DNA of 64,000 nt from Novosphingobium sp. ZN18A2. GTDB taxonomy: Bacteria > Pseudomonadota > Alphaproteobacteria > Sphingomonadales > Sphingomonadaceae. The translations under genes were made by a program, and so were the position numbers. Location: contig NZ_CP136651.1 in NCBI RefSeq assembly GCF_036784765.1, positions 2,666,001-2,730,000 of the forward strand. The letters are read 5' to 3'. This document shows positions 1 to 9,191 of this stretch, piece by piece. Positions within the stretch are counted from its first letter, which is position 1, and every line of letters starts with the position of its first letter. The notes under the pieces were generated by a model. That model had not been told where the DNA came from. It saw only the letters and a program-made list of their open reading frames with translations, and ran no database searches.

Positions 1-1100
1 TGCCTGAGCTTGCGGATCAGCTTGTCGGCATATTTCGCCTTTGTCGGCCCGACGGCATCGCCGTTCCATTCGCCGGCTTGCGGATCGTCGGCGGCGACGA
101 ACGTCGGCTCGCCCCCCATGGTCAGCCGGCAGTCCTGCGCCGCAAGATCCCTGTCCACCGCCTCGCCCAGTGACAGCAGCCGTTCCCAGCGGCTGTCGGT
201 AAAAGGCTTGGTAATCCGCACCGCTTCGGCAACGCGGTCCACCCGCATGGCGAAATCGAAATTGACCTCTGCCGGCTCGGCAACGCCGGATACGGGCGCG
301 GCGGAGCGATAATGCGGCGTGGCGGCGAGCGGAATGTGCCCTTCACCGGCGAACAAGCCGGACGTGGGATCGAGGCCGACCCATCCCGCACCCGGAACGA
401 ACACTTCGCACCAGGCGTGGAGGTCGGTGAAATCGGCTTCGGGGCCTTTCGGCCCTTCCACCGGCTCCACATCCGCCTTCATCTGGATCAGATAGCCGGA
501 CACGAACCGCGCGGCCAGGCCGAGCCGGCGCAGCAGGTTGACCAGCAACCAGCCGCTGTCCCGGCACGATCCGGTGCCAAGGCGCAGCGTTTCCTCGGGC
601 GTCTGCACCCCCGCTTCCATCCGCACGACATAGCCGATGCGTTCTTCCAGCTCGCGATTGATGCGCACCAGGAAGTCGATCGTGCGTTCCTCGACGCCCG
701 AATAGCGGTCCGCCAGCGCATCGAGCAGCGGGCCGCCGGGCACCGCTTCGAAATAGGCGGCCAGTTCCTCTCGCGTCGAACCGTCATAGGCGAAGGGGAA
801 GGTTTCGGCGCTGTCTTCAACGAAAAAGTCGAACGGATTGATCACGGTAAGGTCCGCGATCAGGTCTACCTCTATCGAGAACTGGGTGACGCGTTCCGGA
901 AAGACGATGCGCGCCAGCCAGTTGCCGTGGGGATCCTGCTGCCAGTTCAGGAAATGCCCCGAAGGTTCGATCTTCAGCGAATAGTTGGGAATGGCCGTGC
1001 GCGAGTGGGGCGCCGGTCGCAGGCGAACCACCTGCGGCCCAAGAGCCACCGGCCGGTCATAGGCATATCTGGTCGAATGGTGCAGGGCCGCGCGGATCAT
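1..1100 (-). CDS. Transglutaminase-like/DUF2126 protein, N-terminal part (cut by window edge)
   Basis: Reading leftwards from an ATG at 1100, the frame stays open for 366 codons and leaves the window, so the 3' part is missing. The first ~250 residues look like a bacterial transglutaminase-like domain with a complete triad: Cys179 in GTGSCRDSG, His228 in DLHAWCEV and Asp244 in GLDPTSG. From about residue 326 the motif [10 protein letters not shown] marks the start of the DUF2126 region that follows in the long (~1,100 residue) members of this family. The family's physiological role is not established; the fold suggests amide bond cleavage or transfer. No signal peptide is visible. It lies 63 bp downstream of the TetR gene in the same leftward run. 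Confidence 0.85.
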   Translation of the reverse strand, partial: MIRAALHHSTRYAYDRPVALGPQVVRLRPAPHSRTAIPNYSLKIEPSGHFLNWQQDPHGNWLARIVFPERVTQFSIEVDLIADLTVINPFDFFVEDSAETFPFAYDGSTREELAAYFEAVPGGPLLDALADRYSGVEERTIDFLVRINRELEERIGYVVRMEAGVQTPEETLRLGTGSCRDSGWLLVNLLRRLGLAARFVSGYLIQMKADVEPVEGPKGPEADFTDLHAWCEVFVPGAGWVGLDPTSGLFAGEGHIPLAATPHYRSAAPVSGVAEPAEVNFDFAMRVDRVAEAVRITKPFTDSRWERLLSLGEAVDRDLAAQDCRLTMGGEPTFVAADDPQAGEWNGDAVGPTKAKYADKLIRKLR

Positions 1101-1163
1101 GCCGCTATCAGACACCCGATCATGCTGCGTTGCAATACGTTCCGCGCATCGGGCCGGGCACAC

Positions 1164-1811
1164 CTACGCACGAAGCGCATGGCGCGCGAAGGCGCGGAAG
1201 CGTTCAAGCCGCTCCCCGGCTTGTTCGGTTCCATAGGTCCGGGCGCGCCGGGCCTCTACCGCGCTGCGATTGGAGCGCGGCGGCACATCCAGCGCGGCTG
1301 CCGTCACGAAGCGTATCCGCCAGGCCAGCGTGACGGTGTCTACGCCGGGTTGTATCGCCTGGAGCGCCCCGGTCACGCGATCCACGCCGGGCGCGAAGAT
1401 CGTCCAGATCTCGCCATGCAATTCGGGGGTCGCGCGGGCGAAAATCTCGTCCAGAACAACGATCGCGCGTTCATCGCCCCCGATGGCCGATCGGGTCCAC
1501 AACGGAAGAACCAGCGCATCGACGGCCGCATCGAAATCGTCCGGCGGAAGCCGTTCCAGCAGGCTCGCGCGTTCATCGGCAAGGCGCCGCGCGTTAAGCA
1601 ACGCCAGTTCGCGCAAAAGGCCGGGCACACCGCCGAAATGATAGCGCACAAGCGCGGAATTCACCTGTGCCTCGCTGGCGATGCGGCGCACGGTCAACGC
1701 GTGGACACCTTCGCGCACCACCAGCGATTCCGCCGCCTGCAACAACCTGTGCCGCGTCTGCGCCGCGCCTTCGGCCTGGCGACTTCCTTCGATGGATCGC
1801 CCGCCGTTCAT
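1164..1811 (-). CDS. TetR/AcrR-family transcriptional regulator
   Basis: 215 residues, the usual TetR length. The N-terminal helix-turn-helix spans about residues 19-62 (TRHRLLQAAE ... VRRIASEAQV ... ALVRYHFGG), with the typical RYHFG ending of the recognition helix region. The C-terminal ligand-binding half is not recognisable in detail. The ATG at 1811 overlaps the stop of the upstream DUF4010 gene by 4 bp (ATGA), so the two are probably translationally coupled. It could regulate the membrane protein, the ABC transporter or the downstream transglutaminase gene; the sequence does not decide between these. Confidence 0.85.
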   Translation of the reverse strand: MNGGRSIEGSRQAEGAAQTRHRLLQAAESLVVREGVHALTVRRIASEAQVNSALVRYHFGGVPGLLRELALLNARRLADERASLLERLPPDDFDAAVDALVLPLWTRSAIGGDERAIVVLDEIFARATPELHGEIWTIFAPGVDRVTGALQAIQPGVDTVTLAWRIRFVTAAALDVPPRSNRSAVEARRARTYGTEQAGERLERFRAFARHALRA

Positions 1812-3070
1812 CCAGCCCAGGTCCAGAGCAGCATCGCCAGTGCGGACGCACCAAGGGCCGCAACAAGCGGCATGGCCGCGCCGACCCCGCCGCGCCCGAA
1901 TGCGATTCCGGCCGAAAGCGCGGCCTTGATCGCCGTATTCGCCAGCACGGGCACCGCCAGCACCACGCCCGCCGACGATGGCGAAAGCATATGCCCCGGC
2001 AGGCCCGCCAACGTCAGCACCGCCGCATCCACGTCCATCAATCCGGTCAGGCCAAGAACCACGGCAATGCCTTCGTCACCGAACCGGGCAAGCGCCCACC
2101 GCGCGGCTACCGAAAGCACGACGACCGACCCTGCAAGGATCAGCGCCGGTGCGAAATCGAACGGATTGCCCAGCTTCACCGGGGCCGCCTCGGCATGGCG
2201 CTGGCGCATCCACGCGACCAGCGCGAACCCGCCGGCCACGATCGTCGCCGGCGCCATGGTCAGTGCAAGCGTCGGCAAGGCGGACGGAACAAGGATCGCC
2301 GTCAGCAACTGGACGCGCACGAACATCACGATAGAGGCAATGGAAATTCCCGCGGCAAGCGCGCTTCTCGCTTGCGGCTCATCGCGCATTCGGCGGGCAT
2401 ATTCTGCTGTCACGGCGGTAGAGGAAACGATGGCGCCGGTTATCGCGACAACCAGTATCCCGCGCTCCTGCCCCCAGCGGCGGGCCGCGACATAGCCCGC
2501 GAAGGAAAGCGCCGCGACCAGAACGACGACCATCCATATCCGTCTTGGATTCCAGGCATCGAACGGCCCCATCTGGGTATCGGGCAACAGCGGCAGGACC
2601 ACCAGCGCCACGACCAGGAAGCGGGCAACGCCCTCAATCTCTTGCTCGGTCAGGCCGTTCAGCAGGGTGTGCAGGTAACGTCGCGCGCTCAACAGGGCGA
2701 AACTTGCGGCGGCGGCGGAAAGCGCCACGATCGGCGCGACGCGCACGGCGGTGAAGCCGATCGCGAAAGTCAGCACCGCAGCCACGGCGGAGGTTGCCGA
2801 AACATGGTCCCGGTTCGCGGTCCGGAAATAACCCAGCGTCACCAGCGCCACCACGCCTGTGGCAATTATCGCGGCGAATATATCCGGCGCGAGCCCGGCG
2901 ATTCCGCCAGTCAGGCCGATCAGCCCGAAAGTGCGCACACCCGATACGCGTCCGCCGGTCGGTCGGTCGCGCAAGGCCCAGCCGCGTTCCACGCCCACGA
3001 TCAGGCCGGCCGCGACGGCCGCGGCCAGCGCGGTCAAGGTTTCTGCATGAAGTGGCGAGATCTGGTTCAC
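1808..3070 (-). CDS. MgtC-like/DUF4010 multi-pass membrane protein
   Basis: 420 residues if translation starts at the GTG at 3070 (VNQISPLHAETL). A GGGGGA sequence lies just upstream, and the longer open frame would overlap the upstream ABC gene, which ends at 3114. The N-terminus has the MgtC-like signature GLIVGVERGW followed by GVRTFGLIGLTGG (about residues 20-60). The rest is about ten hydrophobic segments of the DUF4010 type. The family is an inner-membrane protein of unknown transport or sensing role. It sits 43 bp after the ABC permease gene and overlaps the TetR gene by 4 bp, consistent with one transcript. Confidence 0.8.
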   Translation of the reverse strand: MNQISPLHAETLTALAAAVAAGLIVGVERGWALRDRPTGGRVSGVRTFGLIGLTGGIAGLAPDIFAAIIATGVVALVTLGYFRTANRDHVSATSAVAAVLTFAIGFTAVRVAPIVALSAAAASFALLSARRYLHTLLNGLTEQEIEGVARFLVVALVVLPLLPDTQMGPFDAWNPRRIWMVVVLVAALSFAGYVAARRWGQERGILVVAITGAIVSSTAVTAEYARRMRDEPQARSALAAGISIASIVMFVRVQLLTAILVPSALPTLALTMAPATIVAGGFALVAWMRQRHAEAAPVKLGNPFDFAPALILAGSVVVLSVAARWALARFGDEGIAVVLGLTGLMDVDAAVLTLAGLPGHMLSPSSAGVVLAVPVLANTAIKAALSAGIAFGRGGVGAAMPLVAALGASALAMLLWTWAG

Positions 3071-3113
3071 GCCGACGGTTCCCCCACTGGACCGTGTTGG
3101 CCCGACCGCCCCC

Positions 3114-4652
3114 CTAACGCCTGTCGATCTGCTGCGCCAGCCACGCCGCTGCCTGCCGGGGTGACTGCTTGTCCGAATCCCTGCTGACAAGCACGTTGGC
3201 GGCGCGCATCGTCTTTACGTCGATCTTGCCCAGCAACGGCCGGATCGCGCCCACGCATTTCTGGTTCGTCATGCATCGCGGCGATGCCAGCACCACCGCG
3301 TCGTAATGCGGAATTGCCTCTTCGGGATCGTCCAGCACCGTAAGATCGTAAGCGGCGATGCGCCCGTCGGACGAAAACGCGGTAATCGTATCCACTGCCC
3401 CGCTCTTCACCGCCTTGTACATGAAGGTGGGGTTATACCGGCGCTTCATCCTGAAATGCATGGGATAGGCCCGCTTCACCGCGGCCCATTCCGGACGATT
3501 GAGGAACTCAAGATCGGTGCCCATGGAAAGCTGCCGCGATTTGGAGGCCAGGTCTTCAAGATTGCGGATACCCAAACGCTTCGCTTCGTCGCTGCGCATC
3601 GCAAAGGCATAAACGTTTTCAAAGCCCAGCGCGCCGATCAGCCTGCCGTGCCCCTGCCTGTCCATCCAGCCGGAGATGTCGTCGATCATCTGCTGGCGTC
3701 CGGCCTTGTCGGTGCGCCGCATCTCGTTGGTCCAAAGCGTGCCGGAATAATCGACGTAAACGTCTATGTCGCCGCGCTGCAGCGCCTTGAAGATGACTGC
3801 TGAACCCAGCCCCTGGCGATAGCGCACGTCGAAGCCGGCCTCGGTCAATTTGTCGCCCAGCAGCCGGGCGAGAATATACTGCTCGGTATATCCCTTCGCG
3901 CCCACGGTCAGCACCGGACGCGCCGTGCCAGCGCCGCCGGGCAGCAGGGCCCAGGCGATTCCCGCCGCCGCAATGGCCGCGCCAAGCCACGTCATCCAGC
4001 GGCGGCGATTGGCAAGGCCGCGCTCCACCAGTCCCAGCAACGCGTCCGTCACCAGCGCAAGCGCGGCCGATCCGATACATCCGGCAAGCACCAGCGCCCA
4101 GTCCTCGGTCTGGAGCCCGGTGAAGATCGCATCGCCCAGGCTTTGCGCGCCCACCGTGGTGGATAGCGTTGCGGCCCCGATGGTCCACACCGCCGCGGTC
4201 CTTATTCCGGCCATGACGAAGGGCGCTGCCAGCGGCGCTTCCACCCAGCGCAGCTTTTGCGTCGCCGTCATCCCCATTGCATCGGCCGCCTCGCGCGCGG
4301 CGGGATCAAGCTGGGCAAGGCCCGTCACGCCGTTGCGCAGGATTGGCAGAACCGCATAAAGCCCCAGCGCCAGCAACGCGGGCAGGAATCCAAGCGCCGG
4401 TATCCCTCCGCCCAGTATCGCCGAAACCGACAGCAGGAACGGATAGAAAAGCGCCAGAAGCGCAAGCGCCGGAATCGTCTGTACCAGCCCGGCAAGGCCA
4501 AGCGATATGCGCGCGACCTGCCGCGAGCGGGCCGACCATACGATCATAGGCAGCGCGATCAGGATACCCAGCCCCAGCGCGGCGGCGGACAGCACGACAT
4601 GGGCCTTCAGCGCCGAACCAAGGTTCAGCAGGTCGGCCAGGATCGCGTTCAC
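3114..4652 (-). CDS. Quaternary-amine ABC transporter, fused permease/substrate-binding protein
   Basis: 512 residues combining two normally separate parts. Residues 1-240 are an OpuC/ProW-type permease with several membrane segments and an EAA-like loop (about 119-150, AREAADAMGM ... AAPFVMAGIRTA). Residues 248-512 form an OpuAC-like binding domain starting VLTVGAKGYTEQYI and containing GDIDVYVDYSGTLW, the typical choline/glycine-betaine binding protein pattern. The binding domain is therefore tethered outside the membrane. The likely substrate is glycine betaine, choline or another compatible solute; the exact one cannot be read. The gene starts 4 bp inside the upstream ATPase gene (ATGA overlap). 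Confidence 0.88.
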   Translation of the reverse strand: MNAILADLLNLGSALKAHVVLSAAALGLGILIALPMIVWSARSRQVARISLGLAGLVQTIPALALLALFYPFLLSVSAILGGGIPALGFLPALLALGLYAVLPILRNGVTGLAQLDPAAREAADAMGMTATQKLRWVEAPLAAPFVMAGIRTAAVWTIGAATLSTTVGAQSLGDAIFTGLQTEDWALVLAGCIGSAALALVTDALLGLVERGLANRRRWMTWLGAAIAAAGIAWALLPGGAGTARPVLTVGAKGYTEQYILARLLGDKLTEAGFDVRYRQGLGSAVIFKALQRGDIDVYVDYSGTLWTNEMRRTDKAGRQQMIDDISGWMDRQGHGRLIGALGFENVYAFAMRSDEAKRLGIRNLEDLASKSRQLSMGTDLEFLNRPEWAAVKRAYPMHFRMKRRYNPTFMYKAVKSGAVDTITAFSSDGRIAAYDLTVLDDPEEAIPHYDAVVLASPRCMTNQKCVGAIRPLLGKIDVKTMRAANVLVSRDSDKQSPRQAAAWLAQQIDRR

Positions 4653-5416
4653 GCCTCGATCTCCGCGATACGGCGTGCCTGTTCACGCGGCACCGCGACA
4701 AGCGACTGCGCTATCTCGCCACCTTCTCCTGCAAGAAGTTGGTGCGGCGTCGCGTCCGCAACCTTCACACCGCCTTCCATCACCACAACCCGGTCCGCCA
4801 GCAACAGCGCCTCGCTCATGTCGTGGGTGACCATGATCGTGGTCAGGCCAAGTTCGCCGTGCAGGTCATGCAGGCGCTTTCCCAGCGCCTCGCGCGTCAC
4901 CGGGTCAAGCGCGCCAAGCGGTTCGTCCATCAACAGCACGTCGGGGTTCCCGGCCAGCGCGCGCGCTATGCCCACGCGCTGGCGCTGTCCGCCCGAAAGC
5001 TCGGCCGGAAGGCGCTGTGCGAATTCGTGAGGCAATTCGACGAGGTCCAGCAATTCGCCCAGCCGCGCCTCATCCCGCGCTTCGCCAGCGATGCGCCACG
5101 CGGTTGCGATGTTGTCTCCCACTGTCCAGTGCGGCAGCAGGCCGATATGCTGGAAGACATAGCCTACGCGGCGGCGAAGCCGGGTCACCGGTTCCTCGTC
5201 GGCAGGCCGGCCGCCGATCAGCACACGCCCTTCGCCGCTGGCGCCGTGCGCTTCGTCAAGCCGGTTGATCGCACGCAGCAGCGTGGACTTGCCAGAGCCG
5301 GACGCACCGACAAGCGCGACGAAACTGCCGCCTTCGATATCGAGATCGACCTGCCGCACCGCGACCGTGCCGTCATATCGGCGCGTCAGGCTTTCAAGCT
5401 TTACCGATGGTCCCAC
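4649..5416 (-). CDS. Quaternary-amine ABC transporter, ATP-binding protein
   Basis: 255 residues with all ATPase landmarks: Walker A GASGSGKST (37-45), Q-loop in VGYVFQHIG (~90), signature LSGGQRQRVGIARAL (140-154), Walker B VLLMDEP (160-166), D-loop LGALDPVT and a switch His in MVTHD. The resemblance is to ProV/OpuCA subunits that energise compatible-solute uptake, but no C-terminal CBS pair is present, so osmotic gating through CBS domains is absent. The start is a GTG at 5416, the first gene of a leftward operon whose promoter must lie in the 373-bp gap to the right. It overlaps the permease/binding gene by 4 bp. Confidence 0.9.
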   Translation of the reverse strand: MGPSVKLESLTRRYDGTVAVRQVDLDIEGGSFVALVGASGSGKSTLLRAINRLDEAHGASGEGRVLIGGRPADEEPVTRLRRRVGYVFQHIGLLPHWTVGDNIATAWRIAGEARDEARLGELLDLVELPHEFAQRLPAELSGGQRQRVGIARALAGNPDVLLMDEPLGALDPVTREALGKRLHDLHGELGLTTIMVTHDMSEALLLADRVVVMEGGVKVADATPHQLLAGEGGEIAQSLVAVPREQARRIAEIEA

Positions 5417-5789
5417 GCGGCCAGCATAACGGCTCGAACCTGCAGGTCACCCCCCGCGCGCGTTTTCACCACGCGGCACGAAAATGCCTGTCAAGGCCAG
5501 CGCCCTTGCCAGCGCAATTACACGACGCTACGCCCCGCCATGCGCATTTATGTTTCGATGTGGAACCTATTTGCGCAAAAGGAAATCGCCTGCCTGAAGG
5601 CGGGGTTCAGGGGCAATTCAGCCGGATTGGCCTATGAACGAAACAACCCGGCCCGTTTTCGCCTTTGCGCGAGCGGGCAAATTTCCCGGGTATTTCCATA
5701 GAGGAAATATCTTCCAGGATCGTCCGGTCGGTAACGGACGGATGATCCGCACGAACGCACTTTTTGGGACCAGAGTACCGGAGAACACC
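5417..5789. promoter_or_regulatory. Divergent intergenic region
   Basis: 373 bp between the leftward ABC transporter operon and the rightward exported protein gene, so it must hold both promoters. Visible structures are a CGTCCG / CGGACG inverted repeat at 5721-5726 and 5735-5740, and a TATTTCC / GGAAATA inverted repeat just upstream of it near 5690-5710. They could be operator or leader structures for the rightward gene. The upstream in-frame codons of the rightward frame (from 5634) do not look like protein. No clear -35/-10 pair could be assigned. Confidence 0.5.
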
Positions 5790-6404
5790 ATGAACCTTCT
5801 TAAACTGGCCGCCTCGGCCGCCCTCGCCACCGCCATGCTTCCCGCCGCCAGTGCCTATGCCCAGGCCGCAGCGCCGCAGTTGACCGCGGGCACGACCGTC
5901 TATGATCCGCAGGGCGGCGAAGTCGGCACGATCGTCAGCTCGGCTGGCGGAAACGTGGTGATCGACACCGGCGCCAACAAGGCGACCATTCCCGGCGCAG
6001 CCGTGACCAAGGGCGACAAGGGTCCGCAGATCGCCTATACCAAGGCGCAGCTCGACGCCGCGATCCAGGCCGCTGCCGGTCAGGCGCAGGCCAAGCTGCA
6101 GCAGTCGCTGGTTCCCGGCACCCTGGTGTACGGCAAGGGCGGCGCGATGGTCGGCGCCGTGAAGGAAGTCAAGGACACGCAGGTCGTCGTGACGCGTCCG
6201 GGCAACGTGCTTGTCGCGCTGCCGAAGTCGGCCTTCACCGTCGGCGCACAGGGTCTGCAGATCAGCATGACCTCAGCCCAGCTCGACACGCAGCTCCAGG
6301 CTGCCGCACCGGCGACTCCCGAAGCTGATGCAACCGCTTCGGCCGATGCCGGGGCCGCCGCTTCGAACGACGCGGGCGCGGGCACGGACGCCGCCGCGCA
6401 GTAA
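5790..6404 (+). CDS. Exported protein with two tandem ~63-residue beta-type repeats
   Basis: 204 residues from the ATG at 5790. Residues 1-25 are a clear Sec signal peptide (cleavage near SAYAQA). The mature part holds two related copies, about residues 31-92 and 107-169. Each begins L.(A/P)GT.VY, runs through a G.V.. turn and a VV segment, and ends (A/T)xAQLD...Q. The tail (~173-204) is Ala/Asp/Gly-rich and acidic. The two copies resemble small PRC-barrel-like or KOW-like beta units, but this is a guess. A strong terminator follows at 6434. The protein is probably periplasmic; its function is unknown. Confidence 0.85.
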   Translation: MNLLKLAASAALATAMLPAASAYAQAAAPQLTAGTTVYDPQGGEVGTIVSSAGGNVVIDTGANKATIPGAAVTKGDKGPQIAYTKAQLDAAIQAAAGQAQAKLQQSLVPGTLVYGKGGAMVGAVKEVKDTQVVVTRPGNVLVALPKSAFTVGAQGLQISMTSAQLDTQLQAAAPATPEADATASADAGAAASNDAGAGTDAAAQ

Positions 6405-6433
6405 TTTCCTGCGCCTTGCGCAAGAAACGGCAG

Positions 6434-6460
6434 AGGGGCTCCGCTTCGGGGCCCCTTTTT
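6434..6460 (+). terminator. Rho-independent terminator of the exported repeat protein
   Basis: A 10-bp stem AGGGGCTCCG / CGGGGCCCCT (one G-T pair) closes a CTT loop and runs directly into five T residues. It lies 30 bp after the stop at 6404 and ahead of the convergent MarR gene. Confidence 0.9.
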
Positions 6461-6467
6461 CGTTGTC

Positions 6468-6998
6468 TCAATCGGTTGCGGCCGCGCTGCCGTCCACAGG
6501 ATCGATCGGGCCGGTCTGGATCACCGGATCGTTGTGCTGGTCCACTTCGCCCAATACCTCGCCCAGCCGCTCCAGCGAGGCGAGGATCATTGCCTGCTCC
6601 CACGACGGAAGGTCCGCGAAGCGTTCAAGAAAACGGTCCTGCAAGGCATCGGGCGCGGCCTCCAGCGCCGCGTGTCCGGCGGGGGTTGCGGTCAGCAACA
6701 TCGTGCGACGGTCCGCCTCGCCGCGCCGTCTGAGAACAAGCCCGGCGGCAACCAACCGGTCGGTGATGTTGGTGACGGTTGCCTGTGCGAAATGCAGCGA
6801 TTGCGCGATGCGCGTGGGCGTCGCTTCGCCCAGCCTGGCGATTTCCTGCAACACCAGCAGTTGCGACGGGACCAGCCCCGTTGCGGCGGCGATCCGCCTG
6901 CCGCCAAGATCGCTTGCCCGCAACACCCGGCGCAGCGCCTTCAATGTCGCGATAGGGACGGGCGTTTCCATTGCCATGCCATAGCGCAATCCACACAT
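6468..6998 (-). CDS. MarR-family transcriptional regulator
   Basis: About 176 residues from the ATG at 6998; ATGs at 6977 and 6971 are alternatives, and the longer frame would run into queF. The winged helix is visible as LLVLQEIARLGEATPTRIAQSL, then AQATVTNITDRLVAAG and the wing LVLRRRGEADRRTMLLTATPAG. This is the MarR pattern, with DRR in the wing. The protein probably binds DNA as a dimer and responds to a small ligand. It lies 31 bp downstream of queF on the same strand and converges on the exported repeat protein. Its target is not evident. Confidence 0.85.
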   Translation of the reverse strand: MCGLRYGMAMETPVPIATLKALRRVLRASDLGGRRIAAATGLVPSQLLVLQEIARLGEATPTRIAQSLHFAQATVTNITDRLVAAGLVLRRRGEADRRTMLLTATPAGHAALEAAPDALQDRFLERFADLPSWEQAMILASLERLGEVLGEVDQHNDPVIQTGPIDPVDGSAAATD

Positions 6999-7029
6999 CG
7001 TGCCATGGCCCCTTGTAACAGGGCCGCGT

Positions 7030-7485
7030 TCAGCCCCGTCCGCGATAGGAGGCAACGCCCTGTTCGGGAATCCACACGCCATCGGGCTGCGCGCCGGATT
7101 GCCAGAACACATCGATGGGAATGCCTCCGCGCGGATACCAGTAACCGCCGATGCGCAACCAGACAGGTTTCATTTCCGCAACCAGCCGTTCCCCGATGCC
7201 GACCGTCACGTCCTCGTGAAATCCGCAGTGATTGCGGAACGAGCCGAGGAAAAGCTTCAGGGACTTGGATTCGACGATTGTCCGGTCTGGCACGTAATCA
7301 ATAACCAGATGGGCGAAATCCGGCTGACCCGTGACCGGGCAGAGCGACGTGAATTCCGGCGCGGCGAACCGGACCATGTAGCGGCTCTGGCCGCGCGGGT
7401 TGGGCACATAGTCCAGCACCGCCTCTTCGGGCGAAGCCGGCAGGCTGCTGGCCTGCCCAAGGTGAAGGGGTGTATTATCGCTCAT
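7030..7485 (-). CDS. queF: NADPH-dependent 7-cyano-7-deazaguanine reductase
   Basis: 151 residues from the ATG at 7485 ([11 protein letters not shown]); the longer frame has no homologous-looking N-terminus. QueF reduces preQ0 to preQ1 in queuosine synthesis in the cytoplasm. The catalytic Cys49 lies in [13 protein letters not shown] with Asp56 nearby. The NADPH/substrate motif [15 protein letters not shown] (72-86) is followed by the conserved GFHED. The length fits the short unimodular QueF class. No other queuosine gene is in the window. It precedes the MarR gene by 31 bp on the same strand. Confidence 0.95.
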   Translation of the reverse strand: MSDNTPLHLGQASSLPASPEEAVLDYVPNPRGQSRYMVRFAAPEFTSLCPVTGQPDFAHLVIDYVPDRTIVESKSLKLFLGSFRNHCGFHEDVTVGIGERLVAEMKPVWLRIGGYWYPRGGIPIDVFWQSGAQPDGVWIPEQGVASYRGRG

Positions 7486-7700
7486 CGTATCGCTTTTCCG
7501 GTGTGATCTGTCTTCAACGCCGGCCGGATGCCAAGCAGGCCGAACCATCGCGGCAAAGGGTGCGAATGCACTTATCGCGCGGGTGAGGCAAGCCGTCGCC
7601 GGGATGTGCCCCGGCATCGCCGGTTCCCCTGTTCGCCCGTAGGTTCAGGCGCTATTCACCGCGCCCGCGCTTGGCAGCGGCACTGCTTCACGGGGAGGAA

Positions 7701-9083
7701 ATGGGAAAGAACCGCCGAAATCGCCAATCATTCGGCCCGCACCGCTTGTCGCTGTGGCAAGCGGCGGCAATCGCCGTTGCGACAGCCCTTGCCTGCCCTG
7801 CCGTACTGCGCGCGCAAACATCCGATTACCGTGATTTCCAGTTGCAGCCGCAGGCAACCGCAACCCCGCGCGCGTCCGGCCCGGTCGCGCCGGACGGTGA
7901 AGCACCGCGCGCGCTTTCCACGCAAGGGGTGGCCACGGAAGCGGCGACGCCCACGCCTGCCTCCTCCCCGTCGCCAGCGACCGGCGCGACCGCGACTGCC
8001 GCACCTTCCAATCCTGCCGGTGCAGTGCAAACGGCGCCGCCCCCTGTGCAGACCGCTCCCGCCGCAAGCCCCACAAGCGTAGCACCGCGCCCTGCCGCTT
8101 CCTCTACGCCCCCTGCGCAGACACCTTCGCCCCGCACCCCCGCCGCTACGGCGCGACCCGAGACGACGCCCGCACCTTCGGCAAGCGAATCCCCGGTTCT
8201 GGCAGTGCCTCCGGAAGCCACAGCCTCCGACAGCGCGCCCAGCCTTGCCGCGCCGGAGCCGCCGCCGGGCGGCATTGCTATAAGTCCGCTGCTGGCCGCC
8301 GCCATTGCGCTTGTCCTTGTGCTGTTTGCAGTATCGGCGCTCCTCTATCGTCGCCGCATGGCCGCAGTGGATGCAGACGAGGCCGGAGGATACCCGGCGG
8401 AGACAGACGGAGACGGTGAAGATATCGCGGCGGTCCCCGATAGTGCGCCCCGTATCCCGGATGCCCCGCCCGAAACGATTCCCAGCCCGGCACCGCAGTT
8501 TCCATCGGACGTCCCCGAGGGCGGCGGCGAACCGGCGCAGCAGCCCGCCGCACCGGTTCCGCCGATAGTCGTGCAGGCGCCGCGCAAGTCGGATTCACCG
8601 CTTTTCGACCTTGAGCCGAGGCGACTGGGCGTGACGCTGGTAAACGCGACGCTCACTTATCGCCTGCAATTGACCAATACCGCCCCCCGGATGCTGGAAG
8701 ATATTGCCATTTCCGGCGACATGATAGCGGCCCATGCTTCGCTGCCGGTCGAACAGCAGCTTGGCGCCGACGGCGCACAATTCGCGCCGCTTCATCGAAT
8801 CGAGTCGATCGAACCCGGCGAAAGCGTGACGATCGAGGGAGATTTGCGCCTTGCGCTGGCCGCAATCCTGCCGATCCGGCACGGACAGCATCGCCTTTTC
8901 GTGCCGCTGGCCCGGTTCGAAACTTCGTGGTCGGCAGGCGAAGCGCGAAAAGCGCGGGTGAGTGCGTTCCTGATCGGCCTGCTTCCCGATGGCGAAAGCG
9001 ACAGGCTGCGGCCATTCCGGCTCGATCTCGGGCCACGAATGTACCCGGATATCGGGCAAAGACTTCTGACCGCAATTAGCTGA
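7701..9083 (+). CDS. Ala/Pro-rich single-span membrane protein of unknown function
   Basis: 460 residues from the ATG at 7701; a TTG at 7671 is possible, and the GGGGAGGA before 7701 is closer to that ATG than usual. A hydrophobic N-terminal segment (about residues 20-40, ending VLRAQ) looks like a signal peptide. Residues ~50-190 are low-complexity Ala/Pro/Thr. A membrane helix follows (LLAAAIALVLVLFAVSALLY, ~197-216), then a second Pro-rich linker. The C-terminal ~160 residues (from SPLFDLEPRRLG) look folded and rich in beta strands. The arrangement suggests an envelope protein with a folded cytoplasmic domain. No family is recognised. Confidence 0.75.
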   Translation: MGKNRRNRQSFGPHRLSLWQAAAIAVATALACPAVLRAQTSDYRDFQLQPQATATPRASGPVAPDGEAPRALSTQGVATEAATPTPASSPSPATGATATAAPSNPAGAVQTAPPPVQTAPAASPTSVAPRPAASSTPPAQTPSPRTPAATARPETTPAPSASESPVLAVPPEATASDSAPSLAAPEPPPGGIAISPLLAAAIALVLVLFAVSALLYRRRMAAVDADEAGGYPAETDGDGEDIAAVPDSAPRIPDAPPETIPSPAPQFPSDVPEGGGEPAQQPAAPVPPIVVQAPRKSDSPLFDLEPRRLGVTLVNATLTYRLQLTNTAPRMLEDIAISGDMIAAHASLPVEQQLGADGAQFAPLHRIESIEPGESVTIEGDLRLALAAILPIRHGQHRLFVPLARFETSWSAGEARKARVSAFLIGLLPDGESDRLRPFRLDLGPRMYPDIGQRLLTAIS

Positions 9084-9191
9084 TCTGCATATTCGGCCTT
9101 TTTACGGCTTCACGCGTCCGGTGCTCCCGATTAAGACTGGCAAGGTTGAAGCCCGGATCAACGGGCCGTGATGACCAGGCAGGAGCATGAC

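Noticed and set aside
312..2495. A 727-codon plus-strand open frame over the transglutaminase, TetR and DUF4010 genes
   Set aside because: All three minus-strand genes show clear motifs; the plus frame is composed of shadow sequence and crosses gene boundaries.
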